DNA of 64,000 nt. It comes from Gordonia araii NBRC 100433. GTDB taxonomy: Bacteria; Actinomycetota; Actinomycetes; Mycobacteriales; Mycobacteriaceae. The position numbers and the translations under genes were made by a program. Of the stretch, positions 56,023 through 64,000 are shown piece by piece (position 1 is the stretch's first letter; the number at the start of each line of letters is the position of its first letter). The stretch spans positions 97,694-161,693 of the forward strand of contig NZ_BAEE01000021.1 in the NCBI RefSeq assembly GCF_000241265.1. The letters run 5' to 3'. Below the pieces are notes generated by a model. It worked only from the letters and a program-made list of their open reading frames with translations. It was not told the origin of the DNA and did not search any database.

Positions 56023-57067
56023 CCGCTTGATCGTGATGGGGATCGAGAGCTCCTGCGACGAGACCGGCGTCGGGATCGTCGAATGGGCTCCGGGCTCGTC
56101 CGACGGACCGGTCCGCCTGCTGGCCGACGAGGTCGCGTCGTCGGTCGCCGAGCACGCCCGCTACGGCGGCGTCGTGCCCGAGGTCGCGTCGCGCGCTCAT
56201 CTCGAGGCGATGGTTCCGACGATGCGTCGGGCGCTCGCCGCCGCCGGTGTGGAGAAGCCCGACGCGATCGCGGTGACGATCGGACCCGGTTTGGCCGGGG
56301 CGCTCCTCGTCGGCGTCGCGGCGGCGAAGGCGTATGCGCTGGCCTGGGATGTGCCGCTGTACGCCGTCAATCACCTCGGCGGACACGTGGCCGTCGACAC
56401 CCTCGAGCACGGGCCGATGCCGCCGTGCATCGCGCTGCTGGTGTCCGGCGGGCACACGCACCTGCTGCGCGTCACCGACCTCGGGCAGCCGATCGAAGAA
56501 CTCGGCACCACCGTCGACGACGCCGCGGGGGAGGCCTTCGACAAGGTCGCGCGACTGCTGGGCCTCGGCTATCCGGGAGGACCGCTGATCGACGCGCTCG
56601 CCGCGGACGGCGATCCGAGTGCGATCGCGTTTCCGCGGGGTATGACCGGCCCCCGTGACGCGCGCTACGACTTCTCGTTCAGCGGCCTCAAGACCGCCGT
56701 CGCGCGGTATGTCGAAGGGTGTGAGCGGCGCGGCGAACCCGTGCCGACGGCCGACGTCGCCGCCTCCTTCCAGGAAGCGGTCGCCGACGTGCTCACCATG
56801 AAGGCGCTGCGGGCGTGTGCGGACTTCGACACCACGACGCTGGTGCTCGGCGGCGGTGCGACGGCGAATTCGCGCATCCGGTCGCTGGCGCAGGAGCGTT
56901 GCGACGCCGCCGGGATCACGCTGCGCGTGCCCAAGCCGAGATTGTGCACCGACAACGGGGTGATGATCGCCACGCTCGGCGCACACGTCATCGCCGGTGG
57001 GGCAGCCCCGTCGCCGCTCACCGTGGCGACTGATCCGGGGATGTCGGTACAGGTCAGCGCATACTGA
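56015..57067 (+). CDS. tsaD: tRNA N6-adenosine threonylcarbamoyltransferase TsaD
   Basis: A 350-residue catalytic subunit of the t6A complex. [14 protein letters not shown] opens the ASKHA fold. The metal site is NHLGGHVAV (two His). [34 protein letters not shown] and [11 protein letters not shown] follow, with the distal Asp in [12 protein letters not shown] 56015 fits the family start [15 protein letters not shown]. The stop is followed by a short CTGA tetranucleotide run and a 21-bp array. Confidence 0.95.
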   Translation: MSDRLIVMGIESSCDETGVGIVEWAPGSSDGPVRLLADEVASSVAEHARYGGVVPEVASRAHLEAMVPTMRRALAAAGVEKPDAIAVTIGPGLAGALLVGVAAAKAYALAWDVPLYAVNHLGGHVAVDTLEHGPMPPCIALLVSGGHTHLLRVTDLGQPIEELGTTVDDAAGEAFDKVARLLGLGYPGGPLIDALAADGDPSAIAFPRGMTGPRDARYDFSFSGLKTAVARYVEGCERRGEPVPTADVAASFQEAVADVLTMKALRACADFDTTTLVLGGGATANSRIRSLAQERCDAAGITLRVPKPRLCTDNGVMIATLGAHVIAGGAAPSPLTVATDPGMSVQVSAY

Positions 57068-57091
57068 CTGACTGCCTGACTGACTGACATC

Positions 57092-57256
57092 CCGCCGACC
57101 GTGCCCAGTTTTCCGCCGACCGTGCCCAGTTTTCCGCCGACCGTGCCCGGATTTCCGCCGACCGTGCCCGGATTCCCGCCGAGCGTGCCCAGATTCCCGT
57201 CGACCGTGCCCGGATTTCCGCCGATCGTGCCCGGTTTTCCGCCGGCCGTGCTCTAG
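57092..57256. repeat. 21-bp tandem repeat array after tsaD (8 units)
   Basis: Seven full 21-bp units CCGCCGACCGTGCCC plus a variable AGTTTT, GGATTT or GGATTC end, and a final degenerate unit (57239-57256). The last unit contains the stop codon of the minus-strand gene (57253-57255). Units differ more than in the other arrays, so this copy appears older. Confidence 0.95.
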
Positions 57257-57651
57257 CGACGAACCGGCCGGCGATAGATCACCGCTCCGAACAGCGACGC
57301 CTGGACGACCTCGTCGGCGATGTAGCTGTCGATGTCGAGCGGCGAGGCTTCGGGCGCGGCCGACCGGAACTCCCGCAACTCCGACGCCAGGGTCGCCAGG
57401 GTGAGTTCGAAAGTCTCGCCGCCCAGATCGCGTGCGACCGCTCGACGCTCGCCGTCCCATTCCACGATCTGGGCCCAGTGGCGTATCCCGCAGCCTTCGA
57501 CGGCTTCGATCAGGATGCGGTGGACGAAGGACGAGTCGTCGATCTGGTCAGCATCGTTTCGTCGGATCGCTTCGACGGCTTGTCGGTAGGCCACGCCGTG
57601 CTCCTGCGCGTACGCCCGCGCCGCTCGCTTCTCGGCCGAATTCCTGGTCAT
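57253..57651 (-). CDS. Hypothetical protein
   Basis: A 132-residue protein from ATG 57651. The N-terminal 40 residues are helical and basic (RNSAEKRAARAYAQEHGVAYRQAVEAIRR), a pattern seen at the start of several actinobacterial DNA-associated or plasmid proteins. The rest is acidic (LDIDSYIADEVVQ) and ends YRRPVRR. Its last codons are encoded by a 21-bp repeat unit. No family is recognised. Confidence 0.6.
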   Translation of the reverse strand: MTRNSAEKRAARAYAQEHGVAYRQAVEAIRRNDADQIDDSSFVHRILIEAVEGCGIRHWAQIVEWDGERRAVARDLGGETFELTLATLASELREFRSAAPEASPLDIDSYIADEVVQASLFGAVIYRRPVRR

Positions 57652-57844
57652 GGTGCCAACTCCCGCGACCGCCCGCATCCGGTCGCCGGATGAAGGGTCA
57701 ACGACGAACAGCTTGCCTCGATCGCAGATCCGGCGAACCTTGCCCTCAATCGTCGGGCGGACACGATGCGGGCGTGTCCAACCGACTCGGGTGGCTGTGC
57801 GTGCAGCGACTGCCGATCACCCTATCCGGTGCCGGGCGCCGCCG

Positions 57845-59422
57845 TCAGTATTGCTTCCACTCGCCTTGGGCGTAGCGCAGGATGCGCGGGTCCATCAGCG
57901 TCGACGGCGGCATATCCAGCGGTGGCCGGTCGCGCGGGAAGATCTGGGCGGCGCGCAGCTCGTCGTCGCTGAGGAATCGTGGCTCGGTCGGCGGGTTCAT
58001 GCGCAGAACGGGCTGGTCGCGGGCGGCGAGGAAGTACCCCCAGTCGCCGAACGACGGGACGTCGACGTGGTAGGGCAGGGTGCGCAAACCCGCCGAGCCG
58101 AGAGTGGCGCCGACGCACCAGTACGACCGTGGCGCGAAGTACGGCGACCCCGCCTGGACCGAGATGACGCCCCCGTCGCGCAGATGCGCGGCGACCATGG
58201 CGTAGAACTCGGTCGAGTACAGCTTGGCCGTCGGGGTCTCGTCCGGATCCGGCATGTCGATGATGATCGCGTCGAACTTCTCGTCGTTGGTCCGCAGCCA
58301 GGTGAACGCGTCGGCGGCGACGACCGTCGCGCGCGGATCGTTCATCGATCCTCGGTTGAGCCGGGTCAGTCGCGGGTCGGTGCGGGCGAGGTCGATCATC
58401 GCCGGATCGAGGTCGACGAGGGTGATCGACTCGGTCGGATAGGCGAGCACCTCGCGCAGCGCGAGGCCGTCGCCCGCGCCGAGGATCAGCACCCGTTTCG
58501 GGTGCGCGGCCATCGCCGGGTGGACGAGCGCCTCGTGGTACCGGTACTCGTCGGCCGAGGAGAATTGCAGATCACCGTTGAGGAACAGGCGCACGTCGTC
58601 GCCGTCGGGCGTCGACCGCGATGTCAGCACGATGTCCTGGTACTGCGACTGCTTCGACAGCACGATCGGGTCGCGGTAAAGCGCCTGGCGAGCGGTCACC
58701 TCGAAAGTCGTCGAATAGGCGAAAGCCGCGACCAGGATCGCGATTACCGCTGCGGCACCCGCGCCGACGGCCCACGCTCCGCGTCGGGAGAGGTCGCGCC
58801 GGAACAGCAGGAAGACCAGTAGGAGTCCGGCGACCGCGTTCACCAGTCCGACGACGAGCGCGCCGCGCAACTGTCCGAAGGCCGGCAGGAGCAGGAAGGG
58901 AAAGGCCAGACCGCCCAGGAGCGCGCCGATGTAGTCGGCGGCGAACAGATCCGCGACGGCAGAACCGGCATCCTGGCGGCGAATGCGCTGCAACAGCACC
59001 ATCAGCAGGGGAATCTCCGCGCCGATCAGCAAGCCGAGGACGAACGCGACGACGACGAGCGCCTCGGTGTACATCGACAGGTACGCGAAGGCCGCGTAGA
59101 GGCCCATCACCGACAACCCGCCGAGAAGCGCGAGGGTCAGCTCGACGACCGCGAACCAGACGACGGGACGGTGCTGGAGCGGCTTGGCGGCAAGCGAGCC
59201 GATACCCATCGCGAACACCATCACCGCGAGGACGATCGAGGCTTGTGTAGCCGTGTTGCCGATCAGGTAGGAGCCGAGCGAGACGAGCGCCAGTTCGTAC
59301 ACCAGGCCGCAGGCGGCGCAGACGAAGACGACGGCGAGCAGGGCGGCCCGGGCGGCTCGTCGTCGCGGAGTGACGCGGGTGGTCGTGGCCGGCGCAGTGT
59401 CAGCACCGGCGTCGGGGGTCAC
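57845..59422 (-). CDS. Membrane-bound polyamine aminopropyltransferase-like protein
   Basis: A 525-residue protein. Residues 1-215 hold about seven membrane helices (VFVCAACGLVYELALVSLG onward). The C-terminal domain has a spermidine-synthase Rossmann fold: YQDIVLT, LFLNGDLQFSSADEYRYHEALVHPA, VLILGAGDGLALREVL, LVDLDPAMIDLA and the catalytic region AIIIDMPDPDE. Cytosolic spermidine synthases lack the membrane part. This is the last gene of a five-gene minus-strand cassette with DUF350, DUF4247, DUF2617 and DUF4178. Its donor and acceptor are unknown. Confidence 0.85.
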   Translation of the reverse strand: MTPDAGADTAPATTTRVTPRRRAARAALLAVVFVCAACGLVYELALVSLGSYLIGNTATQASIVLAVMVFAMGIGSLAAKPLQHRPVVWFAVVELTLALLGGLSVMGLYAAFAYLSMYTEALVVVAFVLGLLIGAEIPLLMVLLQRIRRQDAGSAVADLFAADYIGALLGGLAFPFLLLPAFGQLRGALVVGLVNAVAGLLLVFLLFRRDLSRRGAWAVGAGAAAVIAILVAAFAYSTTFEVTARQALYRDPIVLSKQSQYQDIVLTSRSTPDGDDVRLFLNGDLQFSSADEYRYHEALVHPAMAAHPKRVLILGAGDGLALREVLAYPTESITLVDLDPAMIDLARTDPRLTRLNRGSMNDPRATVVAADAFTWLRTNDEKFDAIIIDMPDPDETPTAKLYSTEFYAMVAAHLRDGGVISVQAGSPYFAPRSYWCVGATLGSAGLRTLPYHVDVPSFGDWGYFLAARDQPVLRMNPPTEPRFLSDDELRAAQIFPRDRPPLDMPPSTLMDPRILRYAQGEWKQY

Positions 59423-59429
59423 CGCGGCG

Positions 59430-59852
59430 TCAGAGGATGGCCGCGGCGACGATCGCCGCGACGGCGACGTGCAGCACCGCGTGGACGCGGATGGCCGGAT
59501 GAGGCTCGTCGTCCATGATCGCGTCGCCGAGCCGGCCGGGCGTCACCAGCGTTGCGAAGCCGAACGTCACCGCCATGAAGACGATGCCCAACGCCGTGTA
59601 AGCGGCCGTGTAGAGCAGGCCGCGGACGAGCCCGCCCTCGCTGGCGACGATCGCCGCGACGACGATGATCGCGACGCCGGCGAGATTCGACGCGACCAGA
59701 GTGGCCGCGTTGCGGTTGCGGTCGACCCACACCTGCGTGCGGAGGTGCCCGGGCGTGAGGGCGTCGACGACGATGAAGCCGACGGCCATCGCAGCGATGC
59801 CGACCGCGGAGTAGGCGCCGGCGGCGATGAGGTTCTCGAGGAATTTCGTCAC
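59430..59852 (-). CDS. DUF350 membrane protein
   Basis: A 140-residue protein with four helices (GAYSAVGIAAMAVGFIVVD, ATLVASNLAGVAIIVVAAIVA, GLLYTAAYTALGIVFMAVTFGF, VHAVLHVAVAAIVAAAIL). DUF350 proteins (YjfL-like) are often encoded beside polyamine or glutathionylspermidine-type enzymes. It ends 7 bp before the aminopropyltransferase-like gene. Confidence 0.85.
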   Translation of the reverse strand: MTKFLENLIAAGAYSAVGIAAMAVGFIVVDALTPGHLRTQVWVDRNRNAATLVASNLAGVAIIVVAAIVASEGGLVRGLLYTAAYTALGIVFMAVTFGFATLVTPGRLGDAIMDDEPHPAIRVHAVLHVAVAAIVAAAIL

Positions 59853-59874
59853 GGAGTGTTCCTTCGGTTGATGG

Positions 59875-60471
59875 TTATTTGCCGAAGCCGCTACCGCCGC
59901 CGCGGTAGCCGCTGCCGCGGCCGGAATAGTTGGGTGTCGGCACCCAGAAGCCGCCGACGTAGCTGTGGTAGTGGTTGTAGCCGCTTCGGTAGTCGGAGCT
60001 GAGCATGACCCGGGTCTGGTTGGCGCCGTAGGGGAACAGGCCGACGAGGTAGTCGGGGTATTGCAGGAACCGTGCTCCGTCGACGTTGCCGACCGCGTTG
60101 GCCCCGGCCCGGTTGTCGGTCGGGCGTTGCGCCGACGAGATGTCTTTGGCCACCGCGTTCACGTCGCCGTCAGCGACGTACGCGACGATCGAGGACCCGT
60201 CGTCGAGGGCGGCGTTGCGTGCGTAGGTCGTCTGGATGTACTTGCGCGCGTCGCCGTTGTTGTCGACCGCGCACGTTGCCATGAGCGTGATCACCGTGAC
60301 GGCCGTGATGATCCCGATGATCACATTCCGGACGAGTCGGAGCTTCGATGCCGCGTCGCGACGACGCCCGTCGTCGGAGAATCCGCGGGGCGACCCGAAT
60401 CCTCCCGGCGGTGGAGGTGGGGGAGGCGGCGGCCCGCCCGGTGGCGGACCGTTGGGAGGCGGTGTCGTCAT
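59875..60471 (-). CDS. DUF4247 membrane-anchored protein
   Basis: A 198-residue protein. A Pro/Gly-rich cytoplasmic N-terminus (TTPPPNGPPPGGPPPPPPPP) precedes a membrane helix near residues 49-66. The exported domain has SSIVAYVADGDVNAVAKDI, RFLQYPDYLVGLFP and a Gly-rich end (GRGSGYRGGGSGFGK). The family is found with DUF350 and aminopropyltransferase genes. Its ATG overlaps the stop of the upstream DUF2617 gene. Confidence 0.82.
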   Translation of the reverse strand: MTTPPPNGPPPGGPPPPPPPPPGGFGSPRGFSDDGRRRDAASKLRLVRNVIIGIITAVTVITLMATCAVDNNGDARKYIQTTYARNAALDDGSSIVAYVADGDVNAVAKDISSAQRPTDNRAGANAVGNVDGARFLQYPDYLVGLFPYGANQTRVMLSSDYRSGYNHYHSYVGGFWVPTPNYSGRGSGYRGGGSGFGK

Positions 60472-60983
60472 GCGAGCCGCCCGGACAGTGCGCTCTCGGT
60501 GTACACGACCTCACTCGACTGCGGGTACGTGTGCCAGGTCTGCCATCGCAAGGCGTCGGAGGCGACGTCGTACCCGGCTCGGATCGCGGTCACGGCCAAC
60601 GGCCGGCCCGGGTACGACCCGATCAGATGCAGGGAATCCGCTGCGTCCGCGGGGGTTCGCAGCCGGTCGACGAGTTCGCTGAGCGACTCGTCGTCGTGGA
60701 CAGACACCTCAGCGCGGAAGGCGTAATCGTCGCGGACCCACGTCGACGGGAGGTGCGGCCGATCTCCGGGCAGGCAGGCGAGGGTTTCGCGCAGCAAGCC
60801 GCTGGCCCGACGGTCGACGGTCAGCTGGTGGCTCGCGCCCAGCAGGCGGAGTTCCACGTCGAAGGGACCGAGGCGCCCGCGCCGGGTGGCGAGTGCGGGC
60901 TGCTCGTCGGCGTCGAGGGTCAGCGTCAGATCGGCTGCCCGAGTGTCGACGAAGCTGCCCTCCAGTTCGAACAGTGCCGTCAC
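60468..60983 (-). CDS. DUF2617 family protein
   Basis: A 171-residue soluble protein starting at GTG 60983, which overlaps the DUF4178 stop (GTGA). Beta-rich segments are TALFELEGSFVDTRAADLTL, FDVELRLLGASHQL and the conserved-looking WHTYPQSSEVVYTESAL near the end. Family function is unknown. The tight overlaps on both sides support a stoichiometric partner role in the cassette. Confidence 0.8.
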   Translation of the reverse strand: MTALFELEGSFVDTRAADLTLTLDADEQPALATRRGRLGPFDVELRLLGASHQLTVDRRASGLLRETLACLPGDRPHLPSTWVRDDYAFRAEVSVHDDESLSELVDRLRTPADAADSLHLIGSYPGRPLAVTAIRAGYDVASDALRWQTWHTYPQSSEVVYTESALSGRLA

Positions 60984-61627
60984 TGCGGTCCCTCGGGTGC
61001 CGGGTTCGACGGGTAGATGCGGTATTCGCTGCGGGCGAGCACCTCGCCGCGGGAGGCTTCCCAGCCGGACCCGAAATCCTCGAACGAGAGCCGGATGCTG
61101 CCTGCTTCGTAATCGTGGTAGCGCATCGATCCGCTGGTCGCGACGCCGGTGGTGCCCGCGGAGGTGAACGTCGCGGAGCCGTCTTCGTCGTAGCTGAAAC
61201 GATGCCCGTCGAGTTCGAGGGTGGCCGGTCCAGGGGTGAGTGTCACGCCGTCGAGCTCGTTCCACATCACGACCTCGAGGTCGGGGTCGTCCTCGACCGA
61301 GATCCACGCACGCCGGCCGGTCCCGGTATCGAGGTGGGCCTCGATCCAGTTGTAGCCGTCCTGGGTGAACCGGATGACGCCGCGCACGGCGAACGTCGCG
61401 CCGCGGATGTCGACGAGGTCGGACGGTTTGAGCTGGCGCGGGTCGCCGAACACGGCATCGTCGTCGGCGCTGGAGAACGGGTCGCCCGGTCGGTACGTGC
61501 GATTGCGCAGCGCTTCGGCTTCGGCCTTGCGCGCCGCGTTGGCCGCCAGCACGTTGAAGACGACGGCGACGGCGATGATCAGCAGGAGGGCGATGATGAT
61601 GATGACGGCGTACTTCACGTCTGCCAC
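60980..61627 (-). CDS. DUF4178 membrane-anchored protein
   Basis: A 215-residue protein. A single N-terminal helix (VIIIIALLLIIAVAVVFNVLA) is followed by a beta-barrel-like DUF4178 domain (LKPSDLVDIRGATFAVRGVIRF, WIEAHLDTGTGRRAWISVEDD, YDEDGSATF). It is the first gene of the cassette. The domain is often paired with PspA, spermidine-synthase-like or ATP-grasp genes in other bacteria; none of PspA or ATP-grasp is visible here. Confidence 0.82.
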   Translation of the reverse strand: MADVKYAVIIIIALLLIIAVAVVFNVLAANAARKAEAEALRNRTYRPGDPFSSADDDAVFGDPRQLKPSDLVDIRGATFAVRGVIRFTQDGYNWIEAHLDTGTGRRAWISVEDDPDLEVVMWNELDGVTLTPGPATLELDGHRFSYDEDGSATFTSAGTTGVATSGSMRYHDYEAGSIRLSFEDFGSGWEASRGEVLARSEYRIYPSNPAPEGPQ

Positions 61628-61680
61628 GCTACCAATTCGGACATCGGTCGGGTCGTCCGATCGGCTCCGCGGGCGCGGCC

Positions 61681-61800
61681 GGGCACGGTGGGCGGGAATG
61701 TGGGCACGGTCGGCGGGAATCTGGGCACGGTGGGCGGGAATGTGGGCACGGTGGGCGGGAATGTGGGCACGGTCGGCGAGATTGTGGGCACGGTCGGCGT
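61681..61800. repeat. 21-bp tandem repeat array before the siderophore genes
   Basis: Five full units (61691-61795) of GGCGGGAATGTGGGCACGGT plus C or G, with a partial unit before (GGGCACGGTG from 61681) and GGCGT after. It ends directly on the stop codon of the minus-strand dehydrogenase (61800-61802). Confidence 0.95.
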
Positions 61801-62576
61801 CACTGGTCGAGCGTCGCGCCCCCGTCGACCCGGAGGTCGTGCAGCGTGATGTGGCGCGCGGCGTCGGAGGCGAGGAAGACCGCGGAGGCCGCGATGTCCT
61901 GCGGCTGAGCCAGGCGGCCCAGCGGAATGCCGAGCCGGAACTGCTCGGGACTGCCCGCGATCACGGCTGCGGCACTCTCGTCGGCGGGCGCGGAGTCGGG
62001 CCACATGCCGCGCAGCATGGCCGTGTCGGTCGACCCGGGCGAGATGACGTTGCACCGAACCCGGCGCGCGGCGAGTTCGAGCCCGGCACTGCGGACCAGG
62101 CTCGTCACGCCGGCTTTGGTCGCCCCGTACGCGCCGAGCCCGAGGCGGGGCGTCGCACCCGAGTTCGACGAGACGACGGTGATCGATCCGTCCGTCGCGA
62201 CGACGTCGGCCGCCGCGCGCAACAGCGCCATCGTCGCGGTCAGGTTGACCGCGACCAGCCGGTCCCACTCGTCGTCGACGATCTCGCCGATCGGCCCCTG
62301 GGCCAGGACCGCCGCCGTGTGGACCACCGTCGTCAGCGGCCCGCCCACGAGATCGGGCGCGGTGGCGACGAGATCGGCGACCGCGGCCCGGTCGGTCAGG
62401 TCGACGACCGAGCCGGACGCGTCGAGGTCGCGGGCGAGATCGGTGACCGCGGGATCGATATCGCTCAACAGGACTCGCGCCCCGGCCGCGACGAACGCGC
62501 GCGCGACCGCCGATCCGATGCCGCCGGCGGCGCCGGTGATCAGGGCGCGCTTTCCAGAGAGGGTTTGCTCAGCCAT
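61800..62576 (-). CDS. dhbA: 2,3-dihydro-2,3-dihydroxybenzoate dehydrogenase
   Basis: A 258-residue SDR of the EntA/DhbA type that oxidises 2,3-dihydro-DHB to 2,3-dihydroxybenzoate. ALITGAAGGIGSAVA is the NAD site and VVSSNSGATPRLGLGAYGATKAG the active site. EntA-type features are RCNVISPGSTDTAMLRGMW, FRLGIPLGRLAQPQDIA and the end ITLHDLRVDGGATL. It overlaps the isochorismatase gene by 8 bp. Confidence 0.87.
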   Translation of the reverse strand: MAEQTLSGKRALITGAAGGIGSAVARAFVAAGARVLLSDIDPAVTDLARDLDASGSVVDLTDRAAVADLVATAPDLVGGPLTTVVHTAAVLAQGPIGEIVDDEWDRLVAVNLTATMALLRAAADVVATDGSITVVSSNSGATPRLGLGAYGATKAGVTSLVRSAGLELAARRVRCNVISPGSTDTAMLRGMWPDSAPADESAAAVIAGSPEQFRLGIPLGRLAQPQDIAASAVFLASDAARHITLHDLRVDGGATLDQ

Positions 62577-63210
62577 CGGATTTGATTGCGCGCAGCGCGT
62601 CGTCGGTCGACACCGCCATGCCGCAGGTGGTGTTCACGTAATCGATGGCCCCGCTGTGGAACGCGGCGTTGAAGTCGGCAACGCCGTCGGTGACGAAGAA
62701 GGCCTGAACGTCGTGCATGAAGGCGTCGGCAGCCGTGAGCAGGCACCCGATGTGCGCGTAGATGCCGGTGATGAGCAACTGGTCGCGGCCGTCGTGGGCC
62801 AGCAGCGAGCGCAAGTCGGTGCGGGAGAACGCCGAGTAGCGCCACTTGACGACGGTGATGTCCCCGGGCCGTGCGCTGAGCTCCTCGATGACCTGCGCTT
62901 CCTCGTCGGTCCGGATGCCGGGGCCCCACCGGTCGGTGAGCAGACCGCGGCGCGACGGATGCTGCCGGGGCGGCTGCGCGGTCAGGATGACCGGCATTCC
63001 CGCGGCGTCGGCGGCATCGCGCAACGCGACGATGTTCGGGACGACCGACGCCAACGGCTCGGAGTCGGGTTCGTAGACGTCGACGAAATAGTTCTGCATG
63101 TCGTGGACGAGGAGCGCCGCTCGATCGGGGTCGACCTTCCAATCGAGCTGCGGAGTGCTCCGCGGCGCCAGGTCGCCCAGCGCGTAAGGAGCTATCGGGG
63201 GGATGGACAT
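62569..63210 (-). CDS. dhbB: Isochorismatase of DHB biosynthesis (stand-alone)
   Basis: A 213-residue protein of the EntB/DhbB type that cleaves isochorismate to 2,3-dihydro-DHB and pyruvate. Markers are WKVDPDRAALLVHDMQNYFVD with the catalytic Asp, VILTAQPPRQ, TVVKWRYSAFSRTDL with the catalytic Lys, and GIYAHIGCLLTAADAFMHD. The C-terminal aryl carrier protein domain of EntB is absent, so the carrier must be elsewhere. ATG 63210 follows GGAG. Confidence 0.87.
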   Translation of the reverse strand: MSIPPIAPYALGDLAPRSTPQLDWKVDPDRAALLVHDMQNYFVDVYEPDSEPLASVVPNIVALRDAADAAGMPVILTAQPPRQHPSRRGLLTDRWGPGIRTDEEAQVIEELSARPGDITVVKWRYSAFSRTDLRSLLAHDGRDQLLITGIYAHIGCLLTAADAFMHDVQAFFVTDGVADFNAAFHSGAIDYVNTTCGMAVSTDDALRAIKSDG

Positions 63211-63232
63211 TGGTCTCCGATCGAAACGCCGG

Positions 63233-64000
63233 CTATAAGAAAGCCGCTGAGATATCGGCGAGGATCGCCTCGACACCGAGGGGGCCGGTGCCGCTGGTCC
63301 ACGGCGTGCCGTCGACCGGGAAGACGTGCCCGGCTTCGACGGCGCGCAGTGCGCTGAACCCGGGTCTGGTGCGGGCGGCGGTGAGTTCGCCGCGCGCCTG
63401 CGTTACCCCGCCGAGGACGCCGAAGAAGATGTAGTCCGCATCGATCAGATCGAGGTTCTCCATGCTGACCTTCTGCCCGGCGCGATTCGCCGAGTCGATC
63501 TTCTCCTGCGCCTCGGGCCGCTTCATCCCGACCCGGTTGAGCACCCAGGTCGAGAGCGAGTTGCCGCCGACGATGGTCGGGCCGTCCGACGACCAGCGCA
63601 CGACGCTCGCGGTGATCGGTTTGGGCCCGGGCTCGGCGGCCACCTTCCGGGTGGTGTCGTCGAGCTTGCGGTCGATATCCGCGATGACCTGCCTGTGCTG
63701 TTCGGGACGGTTCAGAACGTCGGCCATGGCGGCGAAGTACTTCTCCCAGCCGCCCGTGTAGCGCGCCACCAACACGGTCGGGGCGATCTTGGCCAGGTCG
63801 TCGAGGCTGTTGCGCGAACCCGTCGTGTCGTCGACGACGATCAGGTCGGGCTTGAGCTTCAGGATCTGGCCGAGGTTCGGCGAGCGGGTCGACGCGACGA
63901 CCGGGATGCTCTTCGCGCCCTCGCTGGGCAGCAGGTAGCCCGGGATGCCCAGCTGCCCGCGTCCGGCCGTCGAGCCGATCGGGTGGACGCCCAGGGCGAG
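63233..64000 (-). CDS. Iron-siderophore ABC transporter substrate-binding protein (5-prime end outside window)
   Basis: At least 255 residues of a class III (FecB/FhuD-type) binding protein; the N-terminus, including any lipobox, lies beyond the window. Visible segments are LGVHPIG, LGQILKLKPDLIVVDDTTGSR, LDDLAKIAPTVLV, SLSTWVLNRVGM and DADYIFFGVLG. It should deliver ferric siderophore to an ABC importer. It ends 22 bp before the isochorismatase gene, tying uptake to catechol synthesis. Confidence 0.87.
   Translation of the reverse strand, partial: LALGVHPIGSTAGRGQLGIPGYLLPSEGAKSIPVVASTRSPNLGQILKLKPDLIVVDDTTGSRNSLDDLAKIAPTVLVARYTGGWEKYFAAMADVLNRPEQHRQVIADIDRKLDDTTRKVAAEPGPKPITASVVRWSSDGPTIVGGNSLSTWVLNRVGMKRPEAQEKIDSANRAGQKVSMENLDLIDADYIFFGVLGGVTQARGELTAARTRPGFSALRAVEAGHVFPVDGTPWTSGTGPLGVEAILADISAAFL

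Overview
This window looks like chromosome from a high-GC, mycolic-acid-type actinobacterium (Mycobacteriales), most likely Gordonia or a close relative. The reasons are the mycothiol enzyme Mca, an ESX-4-type type VII secretion locus, DesA2, PhoH2, DUF4307, DUF4245 and a lipid-droplet-type protein, a gene order that follows two blocks of the Mycobacterium tuberculosis chromosome, and many start codons placed 6-8 nt behind a TANNNT -10 box. No rRNA, tRNA, CRISPR, prophage or insertion sequence was recognised. No gene-free stretch exceeds 300 bases; the larger gaps (2698-2937, 4927-5178, 19652-19906, 41492-41720) are described under their own features or their neighbours.

Region 1 (1-32.8 kb) follows the Rv1081c-Rv1110 order: DUF4307, mca, a small membrane protein, a YyaL-type thioredoxin-fold protein, hlyIII, a short-chain cis-prenyl transferase, coaA, glyA, desA2, phoH2, fumC, glpX, DUF4245, xseB/xseA, a lipid-droplet-type protein and ispH. 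Accessory genes are interleaved: a RelE/HigB-like and XRE pair facing each other, DAHP synthase behind an aromatic leader peptide, a PepSY membrane protein, a TetR/KstD-like pair and a MocR/NmrA pair with strong palindromic operators, a YkuD protein, a PIG-L deacetylase, Uma2, VapBC and a second fumarase of class I. Both fumarase genes carry an IdeR/DtxR-like iron box.

Region 2 (32.9-57.3 kb) follows the Rv3449-Rv3419c order: mycP4-eccD4 diverging from eccC4 and a T7SS-associated protein, then YceI, rplM-rpsI-glmM, an acyl-ACP thioesterase, an orphan secreted cationic protein, an SDR, three overlapping small ORFs with EspC-like features, an alpha/beta hydrolase, glmS, nnr, alr, a second hydrolase, and tsaE-tsaB-rimI-tsaD. 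Cell-wall amino-sugar supply (glmM, glmS), D-alanine (alr) and the t6A tRNA pathway (tsaBDE) dominate.

Region 3 (57.3-64 kb) is a minus-strand cassette of DUF4178, DUF2617, DUF4247, DUF350 and a membrane aminopropyltransferase-like protein. It is followed by the edge of a catecholate siderophore locus: iron-siderophore binding protein (truncated by the window), isochorismatase and 2,3-dihydro-DHB dehydrogenase.

The most distinctive signal is a family of 21-bp tandem repeats with the core GGGCACGGTSGGCGG. Three arrays fill intergenic gaps next to stop codons, and a fourth is inserted in frame inside eccC4. A separate 22-bp array lies at 22.25-22.37 kb, and a 36-bp in-frame repeat lies in nnr.
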